Below, piece by piece: positions 33,039-43,506 of a stretch of DNA of 64,000 nucleotides (its first letter is position 1; every line of letters begins with the position of its first letter). The notes under the pieces were generated by a model. The model saw only the letters and a list, made by a program, of their open reading frames with translations. It was not told the origin of the DNA and ran no database searches. Location of the stretch: positions 930,001-994,000 of the forward strand of contig JAGFMI010000015.1 of NCBI GenBank assembly GCA_021030905.1, written 5' to 3'. This DNA comes from Pyrenula massariospora. Lineage: Eukaryota > Ascomycota > Eurotiomycetes > Pyrenulales > Pyrenulaceae. The position numbers and the translations under genes are program-made.

Positions 33039-33170
33039 AGGTCCTGCCAGGACTCGAACCTGGGTTTCCGGAAATCTTTTTCATATCAGAACTGTTTATA
33101 GTGTTAGTAATGCTCAAGGGGATGAAAGGACAGTCTTACTCCGAAGTGATAACCGCTACACTACAGGACC
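33039..33170 (-). tRNA. tRNA-Gln (CTG) with two apparent introns
   Basis: The ends pair as a 7-bp acceptor stem (GGTCCTG with CAGGACC), discriminator T. The D arm (GTGTAGCGGTTATCAC) and T arm (CCAGG TTCGAGT CCTGG) are complete and the body matches tRNA-Gln. The 5' part of the anticodon stem, TCGGA, ends at 33140 and is followed at once by GTAAGA, then TACTAAC (33109-33103) and AACAG (ending 33092): a complete 48-nt spliceosome-type intron. Removing it places loop TTCTGA, anticodon CTG, next to the stem. A short ~12-nt insert then sits after base 37, the canonical tRNA intron position, before T and stem TCCGG. If instead only one canonical intron existed, the anticodon would be AAG on a Gln body. 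Confidence 0.8.
33092..33139 (-). other. Spliceosome-type intron inside tRNA-Gln
   Basis: 48 nt, donor GTAAGA, branch site TACTAAC with the branch A 12 nt before the acceptor, acceptor AACAG. Length and signals equal those of protein-gene introns in this window. Confidence 0.65.
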
Positions 33171-33420
33171 AAATCCATGCACAATCGAAGCTAAAGAAAT
33201 TTATATAATTTACATAATTTAATTTCAACACTGGGATCGCATAAGTCTTCTAGAGTGGGGTGAGCTAGGTGTGGAGTCCCCTAAGCTTGGCCTACCGCGG
33301 AATTTCGATTCCGCCAACCTCCCCTCGAGGGCCTCCGCCTGGATATGAGTCTCGCGCATGGAGCTGTCGTAGGTCAGGTAGTTGCTAATTAGCTTGTTGC
33401 CTCGCACGAACATTTCTACC

Positions 33421-34392
33421 ATGTCACCCTCTCCCTCGCCATCCTCTCCGGATACAGATATGCCCCGCATAAAGTTCAAAGTCGATACCTCCCGCGCTCT
33501 TGCCCTTACAGAATCCTACAAATCGGTCCTACACACGCTCAAGACTGCTACCTCCTCTACTTCCTCGGCCAGATCACTACCACGTCTAGTATGCGTCTCC
33601 AAACTCAAACCCGCCTCCGATATCCTTGCCCTCCACTCCCCCTCCCACTGGCTCCCCCAGCTGCCCTCCTCCGAACAATCTGCCGCGAAAAGCACCTTAC
33701 CCGAACCAGCCCTCCACTTCGGCGAGAACTACGTGCAAGAGCTCCTCGAGAAATCCAAAATCCTCCCCGACACGATCAGATGGCATTTCATCGGCGGCCT
33801 CCAATCCAACAAGGCTGTACAACTCGCCCGCGACGTCCCCGGCCTGTGGGCCGTTGAAAGCGTGGACACTGTCAAAAAAGCAAAATATCTCGACCAAGGG
33901 AGGGCGCAGCAGAATCGCGTCCACGACCAGCCGTTGCGCGTGTTCATCCAAGTCAACACCTCGGGCGAGGAGAGCAAATCCGGTGTCCCGCCCAATCTGC
34001 CGGAGCCCAAGCCGAAGTACTCGGCCGCGCACGACCAGGAGGCGCTGAAAGAGTATCCTCTCCTCGCTCTGGCGGCGCACATCCAGGATTCGTGCCCGAA
34101 GCTGCGTCTTCAAGGGTTGATGACGATCGGGGCGCTGGCGCGGTCGCAGGCTACGACGCCGGAGACGGAGAATGACGACTTTCTCTGCCTAAAGGAGACG
34201 AGGGATCGGCTTGAGACCTTACTATTCCTCGATAAGGGGCAGCTGGAGCTTAGCATGGGCATGTCAAACGACTTTGAGGCTGCAATACGGCAAGGCAGTG
34301 ATGAAGTGAGAATTGGAAGTACGATCTTTGGGGAACGGCCGCCGAAGAAGGAGGCTAAAGTGCTGGAAAACACAGAGGGACAGCAAACGTGA
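33421..34392 (+). CDS. PLP homeostasis protein (YggS/PROSC family)
   Basis: Single exon, 323 residues from the ATG at 33421. It has the Ala-racemase-N fold landmarks of the YggS/PLPBP family: LVCVSKLKPASDI with the Lys that binds PLP, HFGENYVQELLEK, IRWHFIGGLQSNKA, VFIQVNTSGEESKSGV, LRLQGLMTIG and the C-terminal LSMGMSNDFEAAIRQGSDEVRIGSTIFG. Every block is intact. The protein binds pyridoxal phosphate without a known reaction and buffers B6 vitamers and amino-acid pools. There is an extended, low-complexity insert after LALHSPSHWLP and another after KSGV compared with bacterial members. It lies 250 bp from the tRNA gene, divergently. Confidence 0.95.
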   Translation: MSPSPSPSSPDTDMPRIKFKVDTSRALALTESYKSVLHTLKTATSSTSSARSLPRLVCVSKLKPASDILALHSPSHWLPQLPSSEQSAAKSTLPEPALHFGENYVQELLEKSKILPDTIRWHFIGGLQSNKAVQLARDVPGLWAVESVDTVKKAKYLDQGRAQQNRVHDQPLRVFIQVNTSGEESKSGVPPNLPEPKPKYSAAHDQEALKEYPLLALAAHIQDSCPKLRLQGLMTIGALARSQATTPETENDDFLCLKETRDRLETLLFLDKGQLELSMGMSNDFEAAIRQGSDEVRIGSTIFGERPPKKEAKVLENTEGQQT

Positions 34393-34667
34393 TTCCTGGC
34401 AGTGGCAAAAGGTGAGCAATAGATAATTTATCGGCCTTTTAGACTGTGTTTCATTTGCATGGAAAGCGTGGCCAATGTAATAACAAAATAGCATAAAGTC
34501 GCTAGATATATGCATGATATGCAACAGAATCCCGCGCCGCCACCGATATCATAGATTAAACAGCCCAAAATCCGTCTCCGCCGTGAGGAGAAAAGGAAAT
34601 TCGTCCTGTGGGCTCTCCTGGTCAGAGACCCACAGATAGGTGGCAGGAGAATTGTCACCTGCATAAA

Positions 34668-37600
34668 TCAGGTTTCTCCTGTTCCTAAGGACAACTTTTC
34701 CTGCATACTCTTCAGTAGTACTTGTGGGACGGTGTCTTGGGTTGCACGGATTGTTACGCGGAACATCTAGTAGAGCACCGTTTCGTCAGCACAAGCCGAG
34801 GATGGTTCGAACATTCCAGGGAGACCAGCGGGAACGACTTCGATGAACATACCTTCTGCTCATAATTCGGCTCCAATCGTAATAAACATCCACATTTCCC
34901 CTTCTCCATCTGGAACACCGCGCAACCCACTATGTTCTTGGCATTTGGATCTACCGCTGTCAGGACTTTCCACTTAAATCCTTCTACTACCCTTCTCGTT
35001 GAACTCGGATCCATGGTTTTGGTGCCCTTTCCAACCGTCACTAGCCCGAAGGTATTCTGAGCCTCCAGCGGACCTGCACCGATCTGCTTCCAGCGTTTGA
35101 AAAATTCTTCTGCAGAAAGCTCTGATGGCTCCATATATTTGTGGGGAAGAACAGGAAGCTTAAGTGTGTAAGCTTGGAGTGCGCCAGCAAGATAGGAAAG
35201 TCGGATGGTCGGACTCTCTTCAAACGGGCCCTTGCACATAAAGAAAGCGGTCTGTTGGACTTGCTGCCCTGCGCCAACATTTGGGTCAGGCAGACTTTTG
35301 GTGTCAATCTTGAGACCCTCAGGGCTTGCATTATCAAGTGTAGTAGTAAATGAGCCTACGGGAAATGAAGACTTGTTCGTGAAGTAGAGCTTAACGACGC
35401 CGATGTGAGCGCGGTACTCACTACGAATACCGACCTGGATCTGCGCGTCTTCAAAAAGGATGCCTTCTGCGGCGAAGAAAAGACGATTGAAGCCGGGTTC
35501 CCAATCGGGGGTAAGGTGAGCGGCAGAAGCGAGGTTCGGGAGTGAGGCTTCAGAGTGGCCATTCATGTCCAGACCAGCAAGGTCTGAGGTCGAGGAGCCG
35601 TTTGTGGGCGACTTTTCCACTGGACTAAACGTGGAAGTTCTCGAAGAGATTCCATTTGGAGGGCCAGAAGACGTTCCGTTTACAATGCCGGTAAATGTTC
35701 GTTTGAGTCCAGTGGTCTGGGCCATCTGAACCTCTTTCTTATCAGCATTAGCATCCTTTCCACCAACAACCCATGTCCGCTTCTCGCTCGTGCCAACCGA
35801 CTTCCGGTGAAGGCGTGAGAGGAGAACAGACGCTCTTTCAGAGAACGGAGGCATCTCATCGCACACCGTTCGAAGAAGCTCATCTGTTGGCATGGTAGCC
35901 AGGGTTATGTATTCACAGGCTCGTTGCTGAAGTTCAGAGTCAGGAGAATGGCTGTAGAAAGCAAAGACACTGAGCAGTTGAGGTTTTATTTCGGGAAATA
36001 GATTGACGAATTTGATGAAAGAGGACAGCAGCAGGGCTCGCGTCGAGTCTGAGCAGCTCATCATCTTCGACTGTAAAGCCATGAATTGCTCAATTGGACT
36101 GCAGCCTTGATTATCAGCAATCAGGTGACCGAACTCCCCAAGAAGGTAGCCACCGATCTTAATCAAGGTGTCGTGGCAGTTGTCTCCCTTGACATACTGT
36201 AGGATGTTCGAGGCAGCATAAATTTGAAGTTCTTCGTTATTGGTGACGATTTGAACGACCCGTTGCCACACTTCGTCACTCACGTGCTCACCAGCCATGG
36301 CCAGGAGCCGGAGAGAGATATCAACGTACCACCTTGCATCAGTGGCATATTTTTCCGTAAGAATAGCAATCTTCAACACCATCTCTTCCCGCATTGCAAA
36401 GTCAGCAGTTTGCAAATATCGTAGAAGCTCATTGACAATGGGCTGCGCATTGGTCGTATCACACATGCTATAGAGGAGATCGAGACCTTTTCGGCGCACA
36501 CTGATGTCACGATCTCTCAGCGATCCGATTATTATATTTTGGTGCTTTTTGATAGGGTCAAGCGTCTCAGCCCTTGCAGCGAAATGTGTCATTGCATCAA
36601 GGCCTAAGTATCGTACATTCGTTTCTCGTGATTGAATGAATTTTCCAAGTTTTGAAGAAATTTGCATCATCAGGTTATGTTCGGTATCAAGGTGAATGAG
36701 GAGGTTGATGGCTTCGAAAAGGACAGCATTCTGGGCGTTGTTCTGTTGTACATTTTTTGGCATTTCTATAGCGTTTTGAAGAATTCGTTGCACGGATTCC
36801 CTTATAATTTCCCTGACATGGGTATCTTCTGTAAGACTCGTCAGCACTGTCTTCCATCGTCAAAGAGAATGACTACCAGAAGGCGGGTAATATTGTAAAA
36901 TCTTGAGGAATTTGACTTGGATCCATGGGCAAGGAACCTTGTAGTAAAGATAGTCTTCTGAGACATCGCTGTCGACAGCAATTCTCTTTAGTCGTTGTGC
37001 CGCCTTGACGTAGCTGCCTTTGTAGGCTTCTGGTCGGTCTTGGATGAGGGCCATCACCAGGGATGTTACAGACAAGGTCACACCCATATCCGAATCGTCC
37101 ATTAAAGAGATGATTCGTTCGGCCCATTCTTGCTGGACGATGCCCGGGTGTTTCCTGTATAGCCGAAGTAGGGTGAGAGCGGCCTTCTTTTTGACGAAAG
37201 ATTTGGATGTCCTGTCCGTGTTGTCAGCACACTGGTCGTTGGAGAAATTCACTTTTGACGTACGGCGAGATTAGAAGCCTATGCACATCTGCGCTCAAGG
37301 CCTCACCCATCTCTCGTCCTCCCACGTTTGCAACCGCATGCAGCGCCAAGCAGTTGTTGAGCTCATTGTGATCCAACAAGTCCTTCCGAATACTGTTGAC
37401 GACTAGATGAATGAGTTCATGCTCCTCATGAAGGAACAATGTAACGGCTAGGTATCCGATTTGCTTCTCCGAATATTTGTTTGCTGAGATCAAGTTGACG
37501 GCTTCCAGATGTCCGAAGTCCACATTGTACCCCTGAATGTAGATGTAAAGGAGCTTGCAGACGTATTTTTTCTTCTGGTAGCCATCCAAATTTCCACCTT

Positions 37601-37715
37601 TGAACTTCTGCCGTATGTTGGCGAGCTCTTTGTTGATCCGCTTTTCCTCTAGTTCGCGTGCTCGCGCGTTGCGGAGATCGGCAATGAATTGGACCAGACC
37701 TCGCATCGACGACAT
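34668..37715 (-). CDS. AP-2 complex subunit alpha (alpha-adaptin)
   Basis: Four exons on the minus strand, 37715-37264, 37211-36877, 36828-34853 and 34766-34668, give 953 residues, the usual length. The N-terminal trunk ([73 protein letters not shown]) is diagnostic for alpha-adaptin and carries the Lys-rich stretch that binds phosphoinositides. A Ser/Pro/Gly-rich hinge (about residues 620-690) leads to the appendage domain, with [19 protein letters not shown] and the platform ending in [18 protein letters not shown] encoded by the last small exon. AP-2 links clathrin to cargo at the plasma membrane. Introns are 48-86 nt. Confidence 0.95.
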
Positions 37716-38307
37716 GTTGACCGAGGCGCCTCAGCCCCAAGGCTGCTCGCCGAAGACACCAGGCTAGGTAGGCTTTGAAGTCTCAGATGCACGGCACCGT
37801 CATCATCTGTCAATGCGGGAGAGCCGGGCAAGCATGTCGGGGTTGGTGGCTGATGTGGCCGCGGGGGTTCTCGACCGTTCGTCACGGGCGTTCTCCAGGT
37901 CAGCCTGCGATTCAGGAGCAGGTCCGATTGAAAAAGAGGAACAAGAGGACGAGTCATGCAGGGTTCTTCTCGAAAAGTTCCACAATGGAACCGTTTACTC
38001 CAAGAGTAAACCTGACCAAAGCCTCGGCGTCGGTGCGGCTCCGACGATCTGCCCAATCAGCATTAGCGCGCCTCAATTCCGCTGTCTGGGGCATTCCGGC
38101 TGCACACTACTGCAGAGATATTTACTTTCAGTCGCGCAAGCGCGTGGGATGAGCAAAGATCAAATCGGTTCCATTGCGAACTGCATTAATGAATGCTGCT
38201 AATGACTACCAGAATGCGGAAGTTCGATCCGTCGACGACATGGTACCTAGTACTCCTTGCCTCTAACGCCGCTAAATGTCCGAGACGACCTCCTTCAATG
38301 TTCGTCA
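37716..38307. other. Intergenic region
   Basis: 5' flank of the AP-2 alpha gene and 3' flank of the Cys-rich gene. GC-rich frames on both strands overlap one another and show no family features. Confidence 0.55.
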
Positions 38308-38747
38308 CTATGCCTTGCCGGTCGTGAAATCAACCTCGCCCGGCAAGAGACCGCCGTCCGCCGCCCTCTCGCATGTGCAAGACCCTGGAGGATAAGAGCT
38401 TTCAGTTCGCTGCTGGACCGCTGCCGATCAGAGGCACTTACCCTTAGAACGTCTCCCGCAGGCGCAAGTGTCTCCCCGGACCTTTTGGTTTTCGACGGCG
38501 GCTCTGTCGCATGTACAATGACCGGCCGGGCGCGCGCCTAGGAGAATGGATCAGCACTGGGAGAGTCATCGGCGCAGAGAGGAGGCGTACGGCAAGAGCA
38601 TCGAGGACCGGCAATGACATTCTCGGTGGCGGATCTCTCGCACGAACAATTCATGGCAGAGTGTTTCCCGCAACTGCACGTTGCCTTTGCCTGGCAGACA
38701 CATTGTCCAGAGGTTCGGCCGCAGCAGCTTGACGGGACGGTAGACAT
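38308..38747 (-). CDS. Small cysteine-rich protein, DUF7871-like
   Basis: Three short minus-strand exons, 38747-38591, 38537-38442 and 38384-38308, join in phase to 109 residues. Introns are 53 and 57 nt with GTACGC and GTAAGT donors. The protein is built from repeats of a Cys motif: QCVCQAKATCSCGKHSAMNCSCERSATEN, then CSCRARPAGHCTCDRAAVEN, CACGRRSKGSCTCERAADGG, ending PGEVDFTTGKA. Cys-x-Cys pairs every 8-12 residues and ATEN/AVEN/AADGG spacers are those I recall from a conserved Pezizomycotina family of small Cys-rich proteins. Metal binding is a plausible inference from the C-x-C pairs. No signal peptide, so intracellular. Each exon is too short to stand out alone. Confidence 0.85.
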
Positions 38748-39315
38748 GGCGGATGGTGGTGAAGGTGTCTATTGCGTAGACTTGTAAGAGGTAGACAGAG
38801 TTGATGAGACTGGTCGGTGGAAGGGTATTAAAATTCGAGGAGAGCGACCGGTTGAGCAGGCGGTCGGGGCTCTGTTCTTATGAAAGGCTCTGTCGGACAC
38901 TGTCTGACCAATGGCCGGGGTGTGATTGGTCGCTGCGCAGGTGGACCCGCTGCCTTGGCTTTCTTTTTTTCTTTACTGCCTTTCCTCGTGACTCTCCATA
39001 AGGTGCTTTCCATTGTCAACCTCACACCGACAGAACACGGCCCTCTGCGACCGACAAGGCTCAACTCCTCGTTTCCGCATCTTGATATTGAGCGTTTTCG
39101 GTATTCCTATTTCAGTAAAGGGGGGCGCCTCCCTGGTCCGAGCGCACATCTCCTTCCCCGAGCCCACCAGTCCGGTTAAGAACTTCGCTCTTCTAGCTTC
39201 ACAGCTTTCAATAATGTTTCATATGTATGACAATCCTGATCCGTTGCTAGCAGCCTCTTACACGTGCGCTCGCCCTGCTCGATGCAGCCATCCCGCACTA
39301 GAGCGTTTGCGCGCT
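38748..39315. other. Intergenic region
   Basis: Upstream flank of the Cys-rich gene and 3' flank of the oxygenase gene; no gene seen. Confidence 0.55.
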
Positions 39316-40174
39316 CTACGAGATACCACTATCTTCGCCCCTGAACACGCTGCTCAGAGGTCCCTGTCTCGTCCAAATATTCATGCCCAGTTTGCTGCCG
39401 CTGCTAACCGGCAGCCCTCCATGGATGGTCGCTCGAATTCCACTACCATCTCGATGCAAGTTTTGCCAAAACACAGCATTTCCTTGTATTGGCCGGAACG
39501 TGACGCCGGCTTCCCAAGGCTCATCGCAGTTGATATACTGGCACCATCGCTCGTCCTTCGGCGCGTCCAGAAGCGGAAAGTTAGTTCCACCGCCGGTAAT
39601 GTCATCGCTTGCTGCCACGTAGACGAAGAAGGAAGTCAGCCGATTGCCGCCATACTCGTTTGTCGTATGTGCAGCGGATTCGAACCAGTCGGTGTGCAGG
39701 TCGTATTTCTCTCCTTGGCCATACTGTACTAGTTGCAGTGCTTCAAGGTGGTTTCTTGGAGTGTCATAACCCTGAAAGGCTAAGGCGCGATCTTCGATGC
39801 AGCGTACTATTGGGTCCCGTGGGATCGTCGTAGACTTTGACGTGCGTGTGGTGGCGTTGACCCGCTTCCCCGATGCGTCATTCACTTCGGAATTCGAAAA
39901 GGAACCTCTTCTAGAACGTTATTAGTGGAGCCCAACGGTGAGCCTTGGAGGGTGCCTCCTACGTGACTTCTTGGACATGGACGGCTTCCTTGTCCGTTAA
40001 GAAACCTGGCAGATAAATGACAAGGGGGTCTTTAGAGAGTATGCGGACGGAATATCGTGCTTCCCGGCAGCTTTCTCTTTCCAGCCGAACTTGCTCCTCA
40101 GCACACCACACTTTGACGTGACCTTCATAGACAATCAGAGAGGCCAGAATGCTCAACAGCAGCCATAGCGCCAT
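39316..40174 (-). CDS. Prolyl 4-hydroxylase-like 2OG-Fe(II) oxygenase
   Basis: Two exons on the minus strand, 40174-39963 and 39910-39316, give 268 residues. The N-terminus (MALWLLLSILASLIVYEG) is a signal anchor or signal peptide, so it enters the secretory pathway. The catalytic core has YGQGEKYDLHTDWF with the HxD iron ligands, GGNRLTSFFVYVA, GGGTNFPLL, GNAVFWQNL and ATIHGGLPVSSGSKLGMNIW with the distal His and the 2-oxoglutarate-binding Lys. All ligands are present. Fungal members hydroxylate proline or related residues in secreted proteins or metabolites; the target is unknown. The 52-nt intron acceptor was chosen for frame and resemblance; a shift of a few bases is possible. Confidence 0.88.
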
Positions 40175-40661
40175 TGGGAGATCCCGAAGTACTGATATAG
40201 TTAGATTTCACGTGATGGGATCGTGCCGAGAAGAGAGCTAGCTAAATCTCTTTCAGGTGAATTGACCACAGATACGCACAACGTAAGAGAGATGGAATAC
40301 AACAGGACTGTTAACTTATGCTAGGCGTCCTCCTTCCGTTTCCAAAACTCAGTGAAGAAAGGTGCGTCCTCTGGGGGTAGTCAGGATGTAGGACAGCGTC
40401 AACAGCCAGGGAGGGTGGGGCTGAAACTAAGACCGTTGCAACTCCTGAACCCCTGGAGCTGACCGAATAAGGCCCACCCTTGATTGAGCCATATCGTAAG
40501 TGACTTTTCAGGATGCTTATTGTCATTTTGCTGAATGCTTTGAACGGATTTATAACTTGTTGCTGGCATCACCGTGCAGCCGCCCCTTCACCTGGCTTTC
40601 GTGAAGATAGCTAATTTTTTCTCATGATATTCATCTGCTATAATTTTCAATTCTTGGTACG
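40175..40661. other. Intergenic region
   Basis: Divergent promoter region between the oxygenase and the PDI-like gene. No gene seen. Confidence 0.6.
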
Positions 40662-42026
40662 ATGATGATAATCAAATCTTTCGCCTTCTTTCTCTCTGTG
40701 TTGAAACCGGCATCTGTTTTTGTTTCGGCGGAATTAAGAGAAAATATCTCGGAGTCAGGCTTTCATTCATTAGTGGCAGCACAAGACTTGGTAATGGCTG
40801 CGTGTAGGCAAGCCCTTGCTCGAAAGTTTCATCGCTGAGAAAGCTTACCACTAGACTGCAGTCATTTCTGTAAGGTCTAATGCTTCCAGATAACGAACGA
40901 CGCTAATGAAGTAAACGCCTCGTTCTAGCCTTCGAGGTGAGTCCCGCAGCACAGTTCTGAGCATTCATTTCCTGTTTTTTATACTCTGACTCCGGTGAGC
41001 ACAGTGCTTCTAGCCAATCCTTGTATATAGATTATGTGGTAGCTGCGTCGATGTTGCAGCCACCGCTCGTGACGGTCGACTGCACCGTAGAATCAAATCT
41101 GTGCAAGAGTTTGGACATCAACGCATTCCCTGCACTCCGCGTTTTCCGCCGTGACGAAGCCTCTGCAACAAGATACCGGGGCTCGAGATATGCAAAGGAG
41201 TAAGAGTTCCTCCTGCCGTGGCTAAAGCTTGCCTGTTTACGATATCAGCATCATCTCCTTCATGACAGCCCAATCCCTGCCTCCTATCTCAACCCTTACC
41301 TCAACAAACATCACGGCATTCAAATCGCTCCCAAGTCCATCGATATTTATCGCGTACCTTTCCGTATCTGACGCATCTCTAATCCAAACCTTCACCGCCT
41401 TCGCTTACGAGCATCACACAACGCTCCCTTTTGCACTAACCGTCGATCCCACTCTGGCAGCTGCCGAAGGTGTTACCACTCCTAGTGTCGTCTGCTATCA
41501 ACCGTTCATTCACGATGCTATCGCCCTCACCGGCTCGTTCACCGCCGAAACTCTTACTTCGTTCCACAAAACCTGCATCACTCCCTCCATCTTTCCCCTT
41601 TCCCACCGCAATATTGACTCTTTTCTTGCCATTCGTAAACCGATCGCATACCTGTTTCTCCCGCGTCAACCGCCATCATCCTCCTCGACGCCGAATGACA
41701 TCCTACTAGCATCTCTTCACCCCTTCGCAAAAGCGTACAGCCCGTATGTATCATTTGTGCACGTAGACGCAGTGGAGTACGCGCATATGGCGCCGATGCT
41801 CGAGCTAGAGGAGGGAAAGTGGCCAGCCTTTGTGGTGCATGACACGATCAGAGATGATGTCTATGTCTATCCGCAGGATGTAGAAATTGGAAGAGACGGC
41901 GTGGAGAAGTTGGTGCTAGGGGTGCTACAGCAAACCCTTACGCCAACGAACAGGCGGCCGTCGGGTAGTATCGGAGAGGATGTCATGGAGGAGACGGGAG
42001 GCGCTAGTGGACATGATGAGCTGTGA
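40662..42026 (+). CDS. PDI-like ER protein with HDEL, catalytic site not visible
   Basis: A signal peptide (MMIIKSFAFFLSVLKPASVF) starts at 40662 and is followed by SGFHSLVAAQDLVMAA, the beginning of a PDI a domain. The next ~300 bases are broken by stops in every frame. Firm coding resumes at about 41005 with TVDCTVESNLCKSLDINAFPALRVFR, passes the 41200-41248 intron into IISFMTAQSLPPISTL, and runs through b and b' domains to the C-terminal GHDEL, a fungal ER-retention signal. A second catalytic a' domain is absent. Where the W-C-G-H-C site should be I see only one Cys in any spliced model (for example HFCK with two tiny exons). Either a non-catalytic PDI relative or a gene decaying at its active site. 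The exon model between 40800 and 41004 is unresolved. Confidence 0.65.
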
Positions 42027-42113
42027 TTCAAGATATCTCGAGTCGCACTGGCATAGCCTTGAGAAGGCTTGGAGATTTGATCAGTACACACAGGGGACCG
42101 CTTAACATTGACA

Positions 42114-42437
42114 TCAAACGAGTTCATGTTGCTGGACAGCGTGATCGCTCGTCTGAGATAAGGTTCTGGCATTCTCGATGAATGAGGCTTTCCGGATACA
42201 AGTACAATGCACTGGCTCACCCGTAACTTCTGATCTTGCAGATTCTCCTCGGTCTGCTAGGCCCTTTGTTCGGCCGAAGCGCTCCGCAACCTCTGAGTAG
42301 CGGAAGTCTTCCTGGGCGAACACGACCCCCAAGGCCTTGTATCGCTCACCTCCGATTTCTTCTATCTGGAACGACCTCCTTTTAATTTTGCTTCTGTTCC
42401 CAAAATGGCCACCTAGTCCCCACATGTTGTGGGTCAT
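42114..42437 (-). CDS. Hypothetical protein (doubtful)
   Basis: 107-codon frame with a real ATG (MTHNMWGLGGHFG). The part AQEDFRYSEVAERFGRTKGLADRGESARSE is protein-like in composition, but no family is recognised and it may be a fragment. No splice partner was found. Confidence 0.25.
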   Translation of the reverse strand: MTHNMWGLGGHFGNRSKIKRRSFQIEEIGGERYKALGVVFAQEDFRYSEVAERFGRTKGLADRGESARSEVTGEPVHCTCIRKASFIENARTLSQTSDHAVQQHELV

Positions 42438-43506
42438 GCTTAAAAGGGAAGTTTCATCCTTGGTAGGGAACTTTTATGTACGATCTCGGGCTTTTACCGA
42501 TCAGGAACGCGAATGCCGCATTTGAGTTTTGCATTTGGTACTTCGGCATACCAAGTCGAGATGGACAAAATTTTCAAAATGAGTGAATTAATTGTCAAAA
42601 GTCTCAGAAATCATATCGAGAAGCTCTCATAGGATGATCATATATCTCTTGGATCCTACGACTACGGTAGATCCGCATCGAGCCCAATAGCCTTCAGACA
42701 ATAGCAAGCGGGCTCCCCGAGACTTCTCAATCTTATTTCGCATCTCAAGTCAGTCAGCGAAATATCGCTCATCCAGCAATTTTCTGATGCTTCCTGAGTA
42801 AGACCCTCAGCTGATATATTCATGATACTTCTCCAAAGTAATAGCTTTCTCCTACAAATCAACCTTAATATAACTAGCCCTTCATCTTACTAGCTCGTTC
42901 TACGCCGCTTATTCCGTCAGCAACGACGCCATCATACGGTGCAATGGACGATTCGCCGTCTGGGAGAATGTTGGTCAAGTGATACTCCTCGAACGGCTCT
43001 AGGTTACGTCGGTCTCTATTCATCAGAGCGCTCCAGACAGAATGTATGGTCGAGCCTGCACTATCCACCTGTGGTAGGCAAAGATTGGGGGACGGATAGG
43101 GTTTGCGAGGGTCATGCGTTGCAGTCGCTCAGCTTTCACCAAGTGGGACAGTGACTTGATGTGGGTGATGCGGTGCACAGGCATCAAGGTGAAATTAGAT
43201 GCCTTTGCTTCAGTGTCGATGAGAATGCCGACATATTTCTGAGATCCATATCACCAGACATCGCACCACGACATGTTCAGAATTCTTCCTCATGTACTCT
43301 CAAAGTCTAGAAGCAAGAGCCAAACTTTAACTTCGGATATCGTTCGAAAGATCTTGTTGTTATCATGGCTCTCAGCGGCTCTGTACGAAGCTGTAAGACG
43401 GGTGACATCGTGAAATTCCAGAGCCCTCAGAAATGGTTTCCCGTCGATTTCGTCCTCTCAGAAACGGCAAGCGCAACAATCCTGCTCCAGCTTTTATACT
43501 TTCTAG

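Noticed and set aside
33039-33170. Reading the tRNA as tRNA-Leu(AAG) with a single 66-nt canonical intron
   Set aside because: The body matches tRNA-Gln and lacks the long variable arm of tRNA-Leu; the single-intron reading also leaves the GT/TACTAAC/AG arrangement unexplained. Kept as the main alternative to test.
37649-38202. Overlapping 125-135-codon frames on both strands upstream of AP-2 alpha
   Set aside because: They overlap each other and the AP-2 5' region, lack family features and are explained by GC-rich sequence.
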